Positions 1 to 8,871 are shown, counted from the stretch's first letter. The stretch is DNA of 64,000 bases from DATAPD01 sp036265385 (GCA_036265385.1 DATAPD010000009.1:1-64000); one strand, 5' to 3'. Numbers and translations: made by a program. Notes: generated by a model from the letters alone, not told the origin.

Positions 1-791
<791 letters not shown>

Positions 792-800
792 AACCTGATG

Positions 801-855
801 TCTGCCGACGGAAGTAGGCAGACTTGCCACCATCGCGCTCGAAAGGCGTGGTGGC
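801..855 (-). other. Two hairpins in the rRNA leader just upstream of 16S
   Basis: Two inverted repeats sit next to the 16S 5' end. TCTGCC at 801-806 pairs with GGCAGA at 817-822. GCCACCA at 826-832 pairs with TGGTGGC at 849-855, with a further CGC/GCG pair inside. In the minus-strand transcript these would form compact stems near the site where pre-16S is processed. Pairing with a partner downstream of 16S (an RNase III stem) cannot be judged because that end is outside the window. Confidence 0.4.
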
Positions 856-920
856 TGATTTTGTGAGATTCACTCGAACTTACGCCCGAGCATTCTTCTC
901 ACGACTGGCACGTTCAACCT

Positions 921-934
921 AGTTGTCAAAGACC
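921..934 (-). promoter_or_regulatory. boxA-like antitermination site of the rRNA leader
   Basis: The minus strand reads GGTCTTTGACAACT. This closely resembles the boxA element (core TGCTCTTTAACA) that recruits NusB/NusE to rRNA transcripts, and it lies about 130 bases before 16S, where boxA is normally found. The assignment rests on motif and position only. Confidence 0.5.
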
Positions 935-1306
935 GAATCGCCTTCCGCCTGAGCGGCGCGTCTTCAGTCCAGAACAGAGACACACGGATGCGGCTCTGTC
1001 TGTCCTCGAAACCTTACAAAGTTACCGTGTGTTGCTGGCCAGCGTCAACTCCAAGGAATCACAGAACTTCCACAAGATTTGCACACATTGCGGAAGAACA
1101 GCCTGGACTCAACCGGGGAGGAGCTTCTGAGCTCTTTTGCGCACGACAGACAGCCACTTCCGCCTGGAAAGCGCGACATTTCGGCACGAGCCGAGGCGGA
1201 AGTCGGTAACTTGAAAAAAGATCGCTTGGAGGTCTTGCGAATACCGCGAAAACCCTTCGAGGAACTCTGTCCCCGAATTCAAACCCCGTGGCCGAGGTCA
1301 ATTTCT

Positions 1307-1331
1307 TAGATCTTATTGATTCTAAGATCTA
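1307..1331 (-). repeat. Perfect 9-bp inverted repeat in rRNA leader
   Basis: TAGATCTTA (1307-1315) and TAAGATCTA (1323-1331) are perfect complements around a 7-nt spacer. The element lies between the predicted rRNA promoter and 16S, so in RNA it would form an AU-rich hairpin in the early leader. No T-run follows it, so it is not a classical terminator. It could also be a protein-binding palindrome. Confidence 0.45.
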
Positions 1332-1401
1332 GATGCTGGACGCGCTCCGAGAGTTGCAGAAAATCGCCCAGCCAGCCACACACACTGCTCTCGATGGATA
1401 T

Positions 1402-1431
1402 TTTATAGCACGCGGATGGAATCGATTGCAA
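1402..1431 (-). promoter_or_regulatory. Predicted sigma-70 promoter of the rRNA operon
   Basis: On the minus strand a -35 box TTGCAA (1431-1426) is followed by an 18-nt spacer and a -10 box TATAAA (1407-1402). It points towards 16S, and no other good promoter was seen in the 700-base gene-free stretch 792-1488. Transcription would begin near 1395, giving a leader of about 600 nt. Other rRNA promoters could exist. Confidence 0.55.
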
Positions 1432-1488
1432 GGGGACGGGGTAAAGAATTTGGTTCCGGGCTGAAAATCATCGGCGCGACCCCTGCAT

Positions 1489-2193
1489 TCATTGCGGGAA
1501 CTCGAGGGTGATGAATTTTGCCGGCTGCTTTGCGGAGTTGGTGAGAGTGTGTGTGTACCCGCCGGGCAGCCACTTCACGTCCCCGGATTTTAGTTTAGTC
1601 ACGCTTGGGCTCTGGCCTTCGCTGACGCTGCGGAGCTCGAGATCGCTGACGGCAACCAGCAAGTGCGGCCCCTTGTGCTGGTGGCTTGGGATCATGCCGC
1701 CCGCCTGCATGTCGAACTCACTCACTCGAACGCCGTCCTGAACAAACAAGATGTGCTGCGTGGCGCCGTTGAAGACATTTAGCCCGCGCTCTTCGTCCCA
1801 TTTGAATGGAGGATTTTTGCGAGCCTGCTCGTCTTTGAGAAGTTCGATGGTTACGTTGCGGAAAGGCTTGTTGGAGAGATTCTCGGCAATATGCGCGAAA
1901 TTCCCGGTCACGAAACGAGTGTCACCGTCGACGAAATTGAGTTCGATCGCATCGCGATCTTTGATCTTGTTGGACACATGAGCATCGCCCAACGTAATGA
2001 AAAGATAATCGTGGCGATGCCAGTGCATGAGCGTCGACTTGTGAGGGGCGACCTCGACTTTGAAGACGCGAACCTGATCGTTCTCAAGAGCTGGATGATG
2101 GGAAGGTTCGGAGGTGATTTCAACTTCTGACGTCGCTTGGGCAAGTGCGAGACATGCCGCAAGGAAAATGAACGTAATACGAGCCGGGAGCAT
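1489..2193 (-). CDS. Secreted double-cupin domain protein
   Basis: A 234-residue protein that starts with a signal peptide (MLPARITFIFLAACLALAQA), so it is probably periplasmic. Two cupin folds are visible. The first has the metal-type motif HWHRHDYLF near residues 58-66. The second has SHQHKGPHLLVAV near 169-181, with a late Gly-rich strand (LPGGYTHTL). Cupins of this type bind a metal and range from dioxygenases to sugar binders, so the substrate is unknown. It is divergent from the DUF2905 gene and follows the rRNA promoter. The start codon has no clear Shine-Dalgarno sequence; a TACAAT box ends only 7 nt upstream. Confidence 0.8.
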   Translation of the reverse strand: MLPARITFIFLAACLALAQATSEVEITSEPSHHPALENDQVRVFKVEVAPHKSTLMHWHRHDYLFITLGDAHVSNKIKDRDAIELNFVDGDTRFVTGNFAHIAENLSNKPFRNVTIELLKDEQARKNPPFKWDEERGLNVFNGATQHILFVQDGVRVSEFDMQAGGMIPSHQHKGPHLLVAVSDLELRSVSEGQSPSVTKLKSGDVKWLPGGYTHTLTNSAKQPAKFITLEFPQ

Positions 2194-2200
2194 GCCGCGA

Positions 2201-2206
2201 ATTGTA
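2201..2206 (-). promoter_or_regulatory. Possible -10 box giving a leaderless cupin transcript
   Basis: TACAAT on the minus strand ends 7 nt before the ATG at 2193, and no ribosome-binding site separates them. If used, transcription would start at or next to the A of the ATG. No convincing -35 box was found, so confidence is low. Confidence 0.3.
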
Positions 2207-2249
2207 AACCAGAGGGGGAACCGAGCCGGTTCACGAGTAGACTTTCTAC

Positions 2250-2474
2250 ATGGCGGATCTTGGGAAAATGCTGATGGTGGTCGGGGGATTGGTCTTTGTC
2301 GCGGGATTAGTGTTCATTGTGCTTTCCCGTAGCGGCATTCCTCTCGGCAAACTGCCTGGGGACATCGTTTATCGGGGCAAGAATACGACAGTTTACTTTC
2401 CGATCGTCACATCCATCGTTTTGAGCGTCGTGCTCTCGATTGTGTTGTACCTGGTTGGCAGGATACGGCAGTAG
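2250..2474 (+). CDS. DUF2905 family small membrane protein
   Basis: A 74-residue protein with two transmembrane helices (about residues 5-26 and 48-70). The connecting segment has the family signature GKLPGDIVYRGKNTTVYFPI. Length and layout match the DUF2905 family of bacterial inner-membrane proteins, whose function is unknown. It starts at ATG 2250 and is divergent from the cupin gene, with only 56 bases between the two start codons, so their promoters must overlap. The gene downstream is on the other strand. Confidence 0.85.
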   Translation: MADLGKMLMVVGGLVFVAGLVFIVLSRSGIPLGKLPGDIVYRGKNTTVYFPIVTSIVLSVVLSIVLYLVGRIRQ

Positions 2475-2483
2475 CAAGCCCGT

Positions 2484-2927
2484 CTACTTCTTTTCTTCTG
2501 GCATGAGAGTTTCGTGGCCCGCCACCGCTTGCCAGCGTCCATCTCGATACACGAAAACATCCGTGAAGCGGACGCGAGCGATTTCTTTTCCGGATGCGTC
2601 GAGCACACGGTTTAAGCCACGGACGTAAGCGGCCTCTCCGAAGATGTGCGCGTGCATGTCCTCAAGACGGTTCTCTCCTGGGCGGCGATTGGGGATCTTT
2701 TTGAGAGCTGCCGCGCGATCGCTCAATTCGCCTTCGACACCCGCGTCCTGAAATTCATCTGCCAGAAAACATGCAATAGTGGTGCCATCGTGCCGAGAAA
2801 GAGCATGGGCCCATGCGCGTTCCAGATCGAGAAGCGCGGCTTCGGTTTTAGGCTGAGGTAGACACGCAGCCAAGGCAGCGTCCGATGCAATGATCGTGAA
2901 CAGCAAAAGAAAGATCACTCTGTGCAT
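2484..2927 (-). CDS. Secreted NTF2-like (DUF4440/SnoaL) protein
   Basis: A 147-residue protein with a signal peptide (MHRVIFLLLFTIIASDAALA) followed by a single NTF2-like domain. Typical features are LERAWAHALSRHD near residues 35-47, and the late strands VRFTDVFVYRDGRWQAVAGHET. The family includes small-molecule binding and isomerase-like proteins, so the role here is open. The ATG at 2927 is chosen because it has GGAG six bases upstream and begins a clean signal peptide. The frame stays open much further upstream, but that part shows no protein-like pattern. Confidence 0.75.
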   Translation of the reverse strand: MHRVIFLLLFTIIASDAALAACLPQPKTEAALLDLERAWAHALSRHDGTTIACFLADEFQDAGVEGELSDRAAALKKIPNRRPGENRLEDMHAHIFGEAAYVRGLNRVLDASGKEIARVRFTDVFVYRDGRWQAVAGHETLMPEEKK

Positions 2928-3068
2928 GAATGTCTCCATTGATTTCGGTGAATGACTTTGTATGGAGAGATCAACATAACACTCTGGCGCGGGCGAGTCG
3001 TTGACCTCGACGAAATTCGCACCTACAATCCGACGTTCACACCGTAAGTCTCTTCCTGCCGAGGTTTC

Positions 3069-4373
3069 ATGAAAGTCAATCGTTTCGCGATACATTCCCT
3101 GCGAGTTGCTGTCGCAGTGTGGCTCGTTGCGCTTGGTGGTTGGGCGCAGACCGCGCCGACAGCAAAGTCCGCAAATGTGGTGATCAAAAATGCCATCGTG
3201 ATGACCGTAACTCACGGCAATATCAAAAATGGCAGCGTTTACGTAAAAGACGGGAAGATCGCGGCGGTGGGCGAGACAGTCAATGCGCCGTCAGACGTCC
3301 CAGTTGTAGATGCAGGCGGGAAGTATGTCACGCCCGGGATCATCGATTCCCATTCGCACATTGCTCTCGATGACGACGTGAATGAAGCGACGAGTCCAAT
3401 CACGCCACACATGATGATGATGGATGCCTTCGATTACCAGGACAAGGCCATCTATCGTGGACTGGCAGGCGGCGTGACGACATCTCTCCTGCTGCACGGT
3501 TCAGCGAACATGATTGGCGGGCAGGCTGTGGTGATCAAGCACAAGTATGGCTTGGGCCGAGACGCGATGCTGTTTCCGGGCGCGCCACGGTCGATAAAGT
3601 TTGCGAGCGGTGAAAATCCGAAACGCGTGTACGGTTCGCGCGATCAACTGCCATCGACGCGCATGGGCAATTTTGCCGTTCAGCGTGAAGCGCTCGTGCA
3701 GGCGCAGGACTACATGAAGGAGTGGGACAACTACAACGCTAAAGTGCAGAAGGGTGATAGAGACGCGACCCCTCCCAAGCACGACCTGAAACTCGAGGCG
3801 CTAGCGGACATATTGCGTGGCAAGTTGATGGTGCAGATTCATTGCTACCGCGCAGACGAATTCCTGAACGAGATGGCGATGGCCAAGGAGTTTGGCTACA
3901 AAATCCGCGCGTTTCATCACGCGCTTGAGGCGTACAAGGTGGCCGATAAGATCGCGGCGGAGAACGTGGGCATCGCGACGTTCGCAGATTGGTGGGGCTT
4001 CAAACAAGAAGCGTGGGACGCAATCCCGTGGAATGCGGTGATGTCGATGCGCAAGGGTGTGAGAGTTGCGATCAAGAGTGATTCAGACGACTTTGCACGG
4101 CGCTTGAACCAGGAGGCAGGCAAGACCATGCGTTATGGTGGCGCAACCGAGGAAGAGGCGCTGAAAATGATCACGTTGAATGCGGCATGGATTGTTGGCG
4201 TAGATGACAAAGTGGGATCGATTGACGTGGGGAAGGATGCGGACCTGGTGATCTGGGACGGGTATCCGCTGTCGAGTTACGGTGTACCGAACAAAGTTTT
4301 CATCGATGGAGATGTGTACTTCGATCGATCACTCCCGGGATTTGGTATGCCGCACTATCAGGAGGGCCAATGA
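3069..4373 (+). CDS. Secreted metal-dependent amidohydrolase
   Basis: A 434-residue protein with an N-terminal signal peptide cleaved near GWAQ (residue 27). It belongs to the imidazolonepropionase-like amidohydrolases. The metal set looks complete: HSH at residues 95-97, QIH and FHH in the middle of the barrel, and the Asp of SDSDDF near residue 340. The C-terminal beta-sandwich strand (GSIDVGKDADLVIWDG) is also typical. The start has GAGG four bases upstream. It overlaps the next amidohydrolase gene as ATGA, so the two are translationally coupled. The substrate is unknown; relatives include dipeptidases and cyclic-amide hydrolases. Confidence 0.85.
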   Translation: MKVNRFAIHSLRVAVAVWLVALGGWAQTAPTAKSANVVIKNAIVMTVTHGNIKNGSVYVKDGKIAAVGETVNAPSDVPVVDAGGKYVTPGIIDSHSHIALDDDVNEATSPITPHMMMMDAFDYQDKAIYRGLAGGVTTSLLLHGSANMIGGQAVVIKHKYGLGRDAMLFPGAPRSIKFASGENPKRVYGSRDQLPSTRMGNFAVQREALVQAQDYMKEWDNYNAKVQKGDRDATPPKHDLKLEALADILRGKLMVQIHCYRADEFLNEMAMAKEFGYKIRAFHHALEAYKVADKIAAENVGIATFADWWGFKQEAWDAIPWNAVMSMRKGVRVAIKSDSDDFARRLNQEAGKTMRYGGATEEEALKMITLNAAWIVGVDDKVGSIDVGKDADLVIWDGYPLSSYGVPNKVFIDGDVYFDRSLPGFGMPHYQEGQ

Positions 4374-5782
4374 GAAGCAACATCGGTCGTTGGTCGTCGA
4401 TCGTCCGTAACAATCACGCGGTCCGCTGTCCGTCGTCGGTCGTCCGCGAAAACCACGCTGTTCCTCGTCGGTTGTCGATTGTCCGCAAAATCGAAATGGC
4501 ATTTGCATTATGTGCAGTCCTCGCGTGCGGCACTGTCTCCGCACAAACAAGGTCGATCGCTCTCAAAGGTGGAAAACTTCTAACGATCACACATGGAGTG
4601 ATTGAAAACGGCGTGGTTGTCATTGAAGGCGGAAAAATTACTGCAGTCGGAGCGGTGGCGTCGACGAAAATTTCCGCCAACGCGCAGGTCATCGATGTAA
4701 CGGGAATGACGGTCTATCCCGGGCTGATCGATTCGGAGACGAATTTAGGGCTCACAGAAATTTCCGCAGAGAACATGACGAACGATTTGGTCGAGCCGAG
4801 CGACGAGATCATGCCGCACATGCATACTGCGGATGCTTTTCACGCCGAGTCCGCGTTGATTCCAGTGGCTCGCATCAATGGCGTGACGAATGCAATTGTT
4901 GCGCCGACCAGCACGGACACTTTGCCGGGGCAGGATTCATTCATTCAGTTGGACGGGAAATCAGCCGATGAGATGTTGATCGGCCGGGACGTCGCCATGC
5001 CGTTGAACTTTACCGGAGGCGAGCGGCGTAACGAGAGCTGGGAGAAACGTAAATTTCCGTCCACGAGGATGGGGTTGGCCGCGCAACTTCGTCAAGCATT
5101 CATCGATGCGCAGGATTATGAAGCGAAGTTGGCGGAATATGACCGCAAGAAAGAAGCTGCAGCGAAGGACAACAAGCCAGCGCCGAGCCCTGTGAAGCGG
5201 GACTTAAAGCTGGAGGCGCTGCTTCCGTACCTGCACGGCAAAAAACAAATCGTTCTGGCGGCAGAAGGTCCAAGTGATCTTGAGACAGCTGTGCGCCTTG
5301 CAAATGAGTTCAAGCTCAAGTTCATTCTCAACCATGTGAGCCACTCGCAGCCCGCGCTCGACTTCATCGCTCAACTGAAGGTTCCCGTAATTGTGGGGCC
5401 AATCTATCAATCACCAAAGCCCGAAGAACGCTATGACGCGGTCTACTCGTTGCCGGCGGAGTTGGCGAAGCGAGGCGTAAAGATCGCGTTCGCGACGTAT
5501 GACGCACACAACGCGCGCAATCTCCCGTATCAAGCTGGATTCGCAAGCGCGTTCGGACTCCCCTATGACGAGGCGCTAAAGGCGATCACGATCAATCCGG
5601 CAGAGATCTGGGGTGTGGCAGATAAGCTCGGGTCCCTGGATGTTGGGAAGGTAGCGAACGTAGTTGTCGCGAATGGCGATCCTCTCGACGTCAGAACTGA
5701 CGTGAAGCATGTGTTCATCGAGGGCAACGAAGTGCCACTTACGAGCCGACAGACGCAGTTGAGAGATCAATATTCGAAGTAG
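4370..5782 (+). CDS. Second amidohydrolase-family protein, degenerate metal site
   Basis: A 470-residue paralogue of the preceding gene, coupled to it by an ATGA overlap and preceded by a strong AGGAGG. The first metal motif is lost: the strand that reads DSHSH upstream reads DSETN here, and the late Asp region reads ATYDAHNAR. It may be a non-catalytic partner. The signal peptide (MAFALCAVLACGTVSAQ) begins only at Met43 (4496). The first 42 residues are encoded by a degenerate tandem repeat, so the true start could be 4496. The pairing of a complete and a degenerate amidohydrolase suggests a heteromeric enzyme. Confidence 0.8.
   Translation: MRSNIGRWSSIVRNNHAVRCPSSVVRENHAVPRRLSIVRKIEMAFALCAVLACGTVSAQTRSIALKGGKLLTITHGVIENGVVVIEGGKITAVGAVASTKISANAQVIDVTGMTVYPGLIDSETNLGLTEISAENMTNDLVEPSDEIMPHMHTADAFHAESALIPVARINGVTNAIVAPTSTDTLPGQDSFIQLDGKSADEMLIGRDVAMPLNFTGGERRNESWEKRKFPSTRMGLAAQLRQAFIDAQDYEAKLAEYDRKKEAAAKDNKPAPSPVKRDLKLEALLPYLHGKKQIVLAAEGPSDLETAVRLANEFKLKFILNHVSHSQPALDFIAQLKVPVIVGPIYQSPKPEERYDAVYSLPAELAKRGVKIAFATYDAHNARNLPYQAGFASAFGLPYDEALKAITINPAEIWGVADKLGSLDVGKVANVVVANGDPLDVRTDVKHVFIEGNEVPLTSRQTQLRDQYSK
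4378..4490 (+). repeat. Degenerate tandem repeat of GTCG/GTCCGC units at a gene start
   Basis: About 110 bases are made of imperfect copies of units such as GGTCGTTGGTCGTCG, CGTCGGTCGTCCGC and CGGTTGTCGATTGTCCGC, with CACGCGGT/CACGCTGT segments between. It lies inside the open frame of the second amidohydrolase, between its Shine-Dalgarno/ATG and its signal peptide. Similar low-complexity tracts occur at 6171-6194 and 9492-9544, there between genes. Confidence 0.6.
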
Positions 5783-5790
5783 ACAAAGCT

Positions 5791-6168
5791 ATGGCTCTCA
5801 GGTTTCGTCAGCTTGCAGGTTCGTATCTCGTATGCCGCCTGGCTCCGGATGCAGGACTGCCTGCGTGGATTCCCTCTGGGTCCATCGTCTCGATCACTCG
5901 CACGCAGGATGAACTTTCCATCGTGTGCCAGGAGCCTCCGGCGCTTCCGTCCGAAACGTGTGAGAGCGGATGGGCTTGCATGAAGCTCGAAGGTCCATTT
6001 CCGTTTTCGTTGACGGGAGTTCTCTCGTCCTTTCTTGCGCCCCTTTCTAAGAACAAGATTCCAATTTTTGCCATGTCGACGTTCGACACGGATTACGTCC
6101 TGGTGAAGAGAGAGAATCTGGCGCGGGCCGTCACTGCGTTGCAGGCGGCAGGACACGAAATGGTTTGA
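5791..6168 (+). CDS. ACT domain-containing protein
   Basis: A 125-residue protein resembling the stand-alone double-ACT proteins of the COG3603 type. The features are an N-terminal PAWIPSGSIVSITRTQDELSIVC block, GWACMKLEGPFPF in the middle, and the terminal FAMSTFDTDYVLVKRENL strand-helix. ACT domains usually bind amino acids or other small ligands, so a ligand-sensing role is likely but the partner is unknown. It starts 8 bases after the second amidohydrolase, so it may be in the same transcript. Confidence 0.75.
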   Translation: MALRFRQLAGSYLVCRLAPDAGLPAWIPSGSIVSITRTQDELSIVCQEPPALPSETCESGWACMKLEGPFPFSLTGVLSSFLAPLSKNKIPIFAMSTFDTDYVLVKRENLARAVTALQAAGHEMV

Positions 6169-6170
6169 CG

Positions 6171-6194
6171 TTCTCGGTTCTCAGTTCTCAGTTT
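6171..6194 (+). repeat. Short degenerate repeat (TTCTCGG/TTCTCAG units)
   Basis: Three consecutive 7-base units TTCTCGG, TTCTCAG and TTCTCAG follow directly after the stop of the ACT-domain gene. It is a low-complexity intergenic tract of the same general kind as those at 4378 and 9492. Confidence 0.5.
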
Positions 6195-6306
6195 GGGGTT
6201 GCGTATCCGGTTTGGATTGCGCTTTTTCCATTCGACGTGTGTTTTCCCCCGAACAATGTCGGCAATTGGGCGTGGGCCGAGAGCTGTGGTCTAATAATTG
6301 AACACC

Positions 6307-7332
6307 ATGCCTTCCACCGCAGTACGTCTGCGCCGCAAATTGAAAGCGGCAGTACGGGAGTTCCGGGGAGCCCGGGAAGTGGCGCGCGCGCTGGCGTCGA
6401 GCGACCATCCCTTGCTGGCGCACATCATTCCGATTCGGCGCTGCAACCTGGCTTGCGAGTATTGCAACGAATTCGACGATTTTTCGAAGCCCGTGCCCAC
6501 GGAAGTGATGTTTCGTCGCGTGGACAAGCTGGCTGAGCTGGGCACATCCGTCATCACGATCAGCGGGGGCGAGCCGCTGCTGCATCCTGAATTGGACGAC
6601 ATCATTGGGCGCATGCGGCACCACGGCATCGTTTCCGGACTGATCACAAATGGATATCTGCTGGTTCCGGAGAGGATTGAGCGGTTGAATCGGGCTGGTC
6701 TCGAGTGGCTGCAGATTTCGATCGATAACGTCACACCCGATGACGTCTCGAAGAAGAGCCTGAAGGTCCTCGACAAAAAGCTGCAATTGCTGGCGGAATA
6801 TGCCGATTTCCACGTGAACATCAATTCCGTAGTGGGCGGAGGCGTTAGTAATCCGCAGGATGCACTTACGATCGGACGGCGTGCGATGGAGCTTGGGTTC
6901 AGCTCAACCGTCGGCATCATTCATGACGGACAGGGACAGCTGCAGCCGCTGGCAGATGAAGAGCGGCGCGTCTATCACGAAATGAAGTCGCTCGAGAAAC
7001 GCAGCTTCACGCGCATCAATTCCTTCCAGGACAACATCGCGCTTGGACGCCCGAACCAGTGGAGATGCCGCGCTGGCGCGCGCTACCTCTATATCTGCGA
7101 AGACGGGTTAGTGCACTATTGCTCGCAGCAGCGCGGCTACCCCGGGATTCCGCTTGAGAAGTACACGATTGCGGACATCCGCCGCGAATACCTGACGGAG
7201 AAACCCTGCGCCCCGCACTGCACAGTGTCGTGCGTGCATCAGGTGTCAGTGCTCGATGCGTGGCGCGCTCCGCAACATCCTCCGGAAGAGACAGTCACGT
7301 CGAACGCGGGCGGATTAGTGCAGATACAATAG
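6307..7332 (+). CDS. Radical SAM protein with C-terminal cysteine-rich (SPASM-like) domain
   Basis: A 341-residue radical SAM enzyme. The cluster motif is C46-x3-C50-x2-C53 (RRCNLACEYC), followed by the Gly-rich SAM strand ITISGGEPLLHPEL. The last 80 residues carry about eight Cys, including YICEDG, HYCSQQ and PCAPHCTVSC, as in SPASM/twitch domains that hold auxiliary Fe-S clusters. Enzymes with this layout often modify peptides or proteins, but no target gene is adjacent. The ATG at 6307 is chosen; a TTG three codons earlier is possible. There is no Shine-Dalgarno, and a TAATAA box lies 9 nt upstream, which suggests a near-leaderless transcript. Confidence 0.8.
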   Translation: MPSTAVRLRRKLKAAVREFRGAREVARALASSDHPLLAHIIPIRRCNLACEYCNEFDDFSKPVPTEVMFRRVDKLAELGTSVITISGGEPLLHPELDDIIGRMRHHGIVSGLITNGYLLVPERIERLNRAGLEWLQISIDNVTPDDVSKKSLKVLDKKLQLLAEYADFHVNINSVVGGGVSNPQDALTIGRRAMELGFSSTVGIIHDGQGQLQPLADEERRVYHEMKSLEKRSFTRINSFQDNIALGRPNQWRCRAGARYLYICEDGLVHYCSQQRGYPGIPLEKYTIADIRREYLTEKPCAPHCTVSCVHQVSVLDAWRAPQHPPEETVTSNAGGLVQIQ

Positions 7333-7403
7333 GGTGAGCAATTCTCCTTTCGACACCAAAACGTAGGTATAAACTCCCTTCGAACACTTAGCGTTCGTCT
7401 GCC

Positions 7404-7925
7404 TTGACAATTGAACCCGAGATAGCCGACACCGGCGCGCCCCGAAGGGAAGGCGATCAGCTGAGCAAACGCGGCAGAGCCGCAGTAGTCCTCTTCGCGA
7501 TGCTCGGACTTAGCACGTTTTTTGTGCCGCTAATCAAATTAGATCCGCCTGTCGACGGCCGGGATCACTGGTCTTTATCACGAATCGTTTTTCGCCAGCC
7601 AGCCAAGTTGGATAACCGGACGGCGAAGCCACTCAATTTTTGGAAATTCTCCTTCGCGATTCGCTACACAGCAATTCTATTGGACGTGATTTGGGTGTTT
7701 TTCCGTCCGTCACGACGAGCACTCGTCACAATAAGCTTGTTCGGCCTATTCCTCTCTGGCCGCAGATTTTGGTATGTGGACAACAGTGACTTGAGCCTTG
7801 TCATATACGGACAAACTCACAGCCTACTTCATGGACAAGGCGCGAATGCCACCCTGATTTACTTCGTTTTATCTTTCATTTTGCTGCTATTGATCGTTGC
7901 AACCGTTCTTGATCCAGGTAACTAG
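7404..7925 (+). CDS. Hypothetical membrane protein
   Basis: A 173-residue protein that I do not recognise. About four hydrophobic segments are visible: near residues 28-46, 88-104, 108-118 and 149-168. The N-terminal 25 residues are hydrophilic. It starts at TTG 7404, the only canonical start before an in-frame stop, without a clear ribosome-binding site; ATG 7500 would remove part of the first helix. It appears less GC-rich than its neighbours. It may be an orphan gene, and the coding call itself is only moderately sure. Confidence 0.5.
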   Translation: MTIEPEIADTGAPRREGDQLSKRGRAAVVLFAMLGLSTFFVPLIKLDPPVDGRDHWSLSRIVFRQPAKLDNRTAKPLNFWKFSFAIRYTAILLDVIWVFFRPSRRALVTISLFGLFLSGRRFWYVDNSDLSLVIYGQTHSLLHGQGANATLIYFVLSFILLLLIVATVLDPGN

Positions 7926-8139
7926 AATATTCCCGACAAACGCTTGTAGAGCTAGGTGCGAATGAGTTTCGGTTGCGGGCGCAAGTGCAGATTCCTCATC
8001 GTCCTCGCCTGCGGCTCCGGACGGCTCGGATGACAAATGGATGGGTTTTCCGAGGCTAAGCCATGCAGTTCGTTTTCGGGATGGCAAATGCATGGAATTA
8101 TTTTCAAGGCTGCAACATGCAGTTCCTTCTAAGAGCGGC

Positions 8140-8172
8140 AAAAAAATCCCGCCCAAGTACGACTTGGACGGG
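8140..8172 (-). terminator. Rho-independent terminator after the 8204-8665 gene
   Basis: On the minus strand a 10-bp stem with one mismatch (8172-8163 with 8157-8148, 5-nt loop) is followed by A and seven T residues (8146-8140). It lies 30 bases beyond the stop of the minus-strand gene ending at 8204, in the right orientation to end its transcript. Confidence 0.75.
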
Positions 8173-8203
8173 GCACCCTGACTAGAAGCAGTAGCGGATT
8201 CGC

Positions 8204-8665
8204 TTAGGCTGCTTTCGCGGTCTGCGAGCGCATTTGTTTCATGAACTCGCGCATCGCCGCGAGTTGGCCGGGAGAACGAGTCTCCATCCACTTCTCGTAG
8301 CGCTGAGCAGCTTTCTCAATGTTCGAGCAGAATGTCTTGGCAACGAAACGCTCCCGGAAGGCAGGGACAACTGGTTTAATACTTTCCCAGACTCCGAAGA
8401 ACTCTCCGCTGGTTTCAAAGAACAAGTCTTCGTGAAGTAACTCGTAATTCAGCAGGGCACAGGCTTGTTCCCAGTAACTAATGACCATGCTGACGAACGT
8501 TCCATTTTCGGAACCCATGGGAGCGATGCGCATGGCATCCTCAACGCTGGTCACGTGATAGTTCTTGAAGAACCAATCGCGGGCCTGGCGCAGCCGGGCT
8601 TCACGACGCTGCTCGTACACCTGAAGGTGAAGTTGTGCTTGTTCGTAGGTCGGGTTGGCACTCAT
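8204..8665 (-). CDS. Hypothetical protein, possibly DUF4760-like
   Basis: A 153-residue soluble, helix-rich protein. The segment with ISYWEQACALLNYELLHEDL followed by GVWESIKPVVPAFRERF recalls the DUF4760 pattern of acidic and aromatic residues, but I am not sure of the family. There is no signal peptide or membrane segment. The start at ATG 8665 has GGAG ten bases upstream. It is monocistronic, with a good terminator directly downstream. Confidence 0.65.
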   Translation of the reverse strand: MSANPTYEQAQLHLQVYEQRREARLRQARDWFFKNYHVTSVEDAMRIAPMGSENGTFVSMVISYWEQACALLNYELLHEDLFFETSGEFFGVWESIKPVVPAFRERFVAKTFCSNIEKAAQRYEKWMETRSPGQLAAMREFMKQMRSQTAKAA

Positions 8666-8838
8666 AGGTATCTATCTCCTTTTGAGCTTTTGGTTTTATG
8701 AATTGAAAGTCAGACGCGGCAAAAAACCGTGGCACACGTCCAGCAGTTTCTGTAAGTGAGACGAATGGGCTCGGCCGAGATCGACATTCTCTCAAAAAAA
8801 TTTGTGCAAAAGGTTAAAGCGAGATGAAGAGGACGCAA

Positions 8839-8871
8839 GTGCACCTTCCACAATGGGAGCGGAAGGTGCAC
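8839..8871 (-). repeat. Perfect 11-bp inverted repeat between two minus-strand genes
   Basis: GTGCACCTTCC (8839-8849) and GGAAGGTGCAC (8861-8871) are perfect complements around an 11-nt loop. It lies 40 bases after the stop of the DinB-like gene. No T-run follows on either strand, so it may be a 3' stabilising stem or a rho-dependent end rather than an intrinsic terminator. Confidence 0.5.

Noticed and set aside
7926..8139. Minus-strand frame over the gap, with repeated CATGCAGTTC near 8060-8125
   Set aside because: No gene-like features; only two short copies of the motif, too little to call a repeat family.
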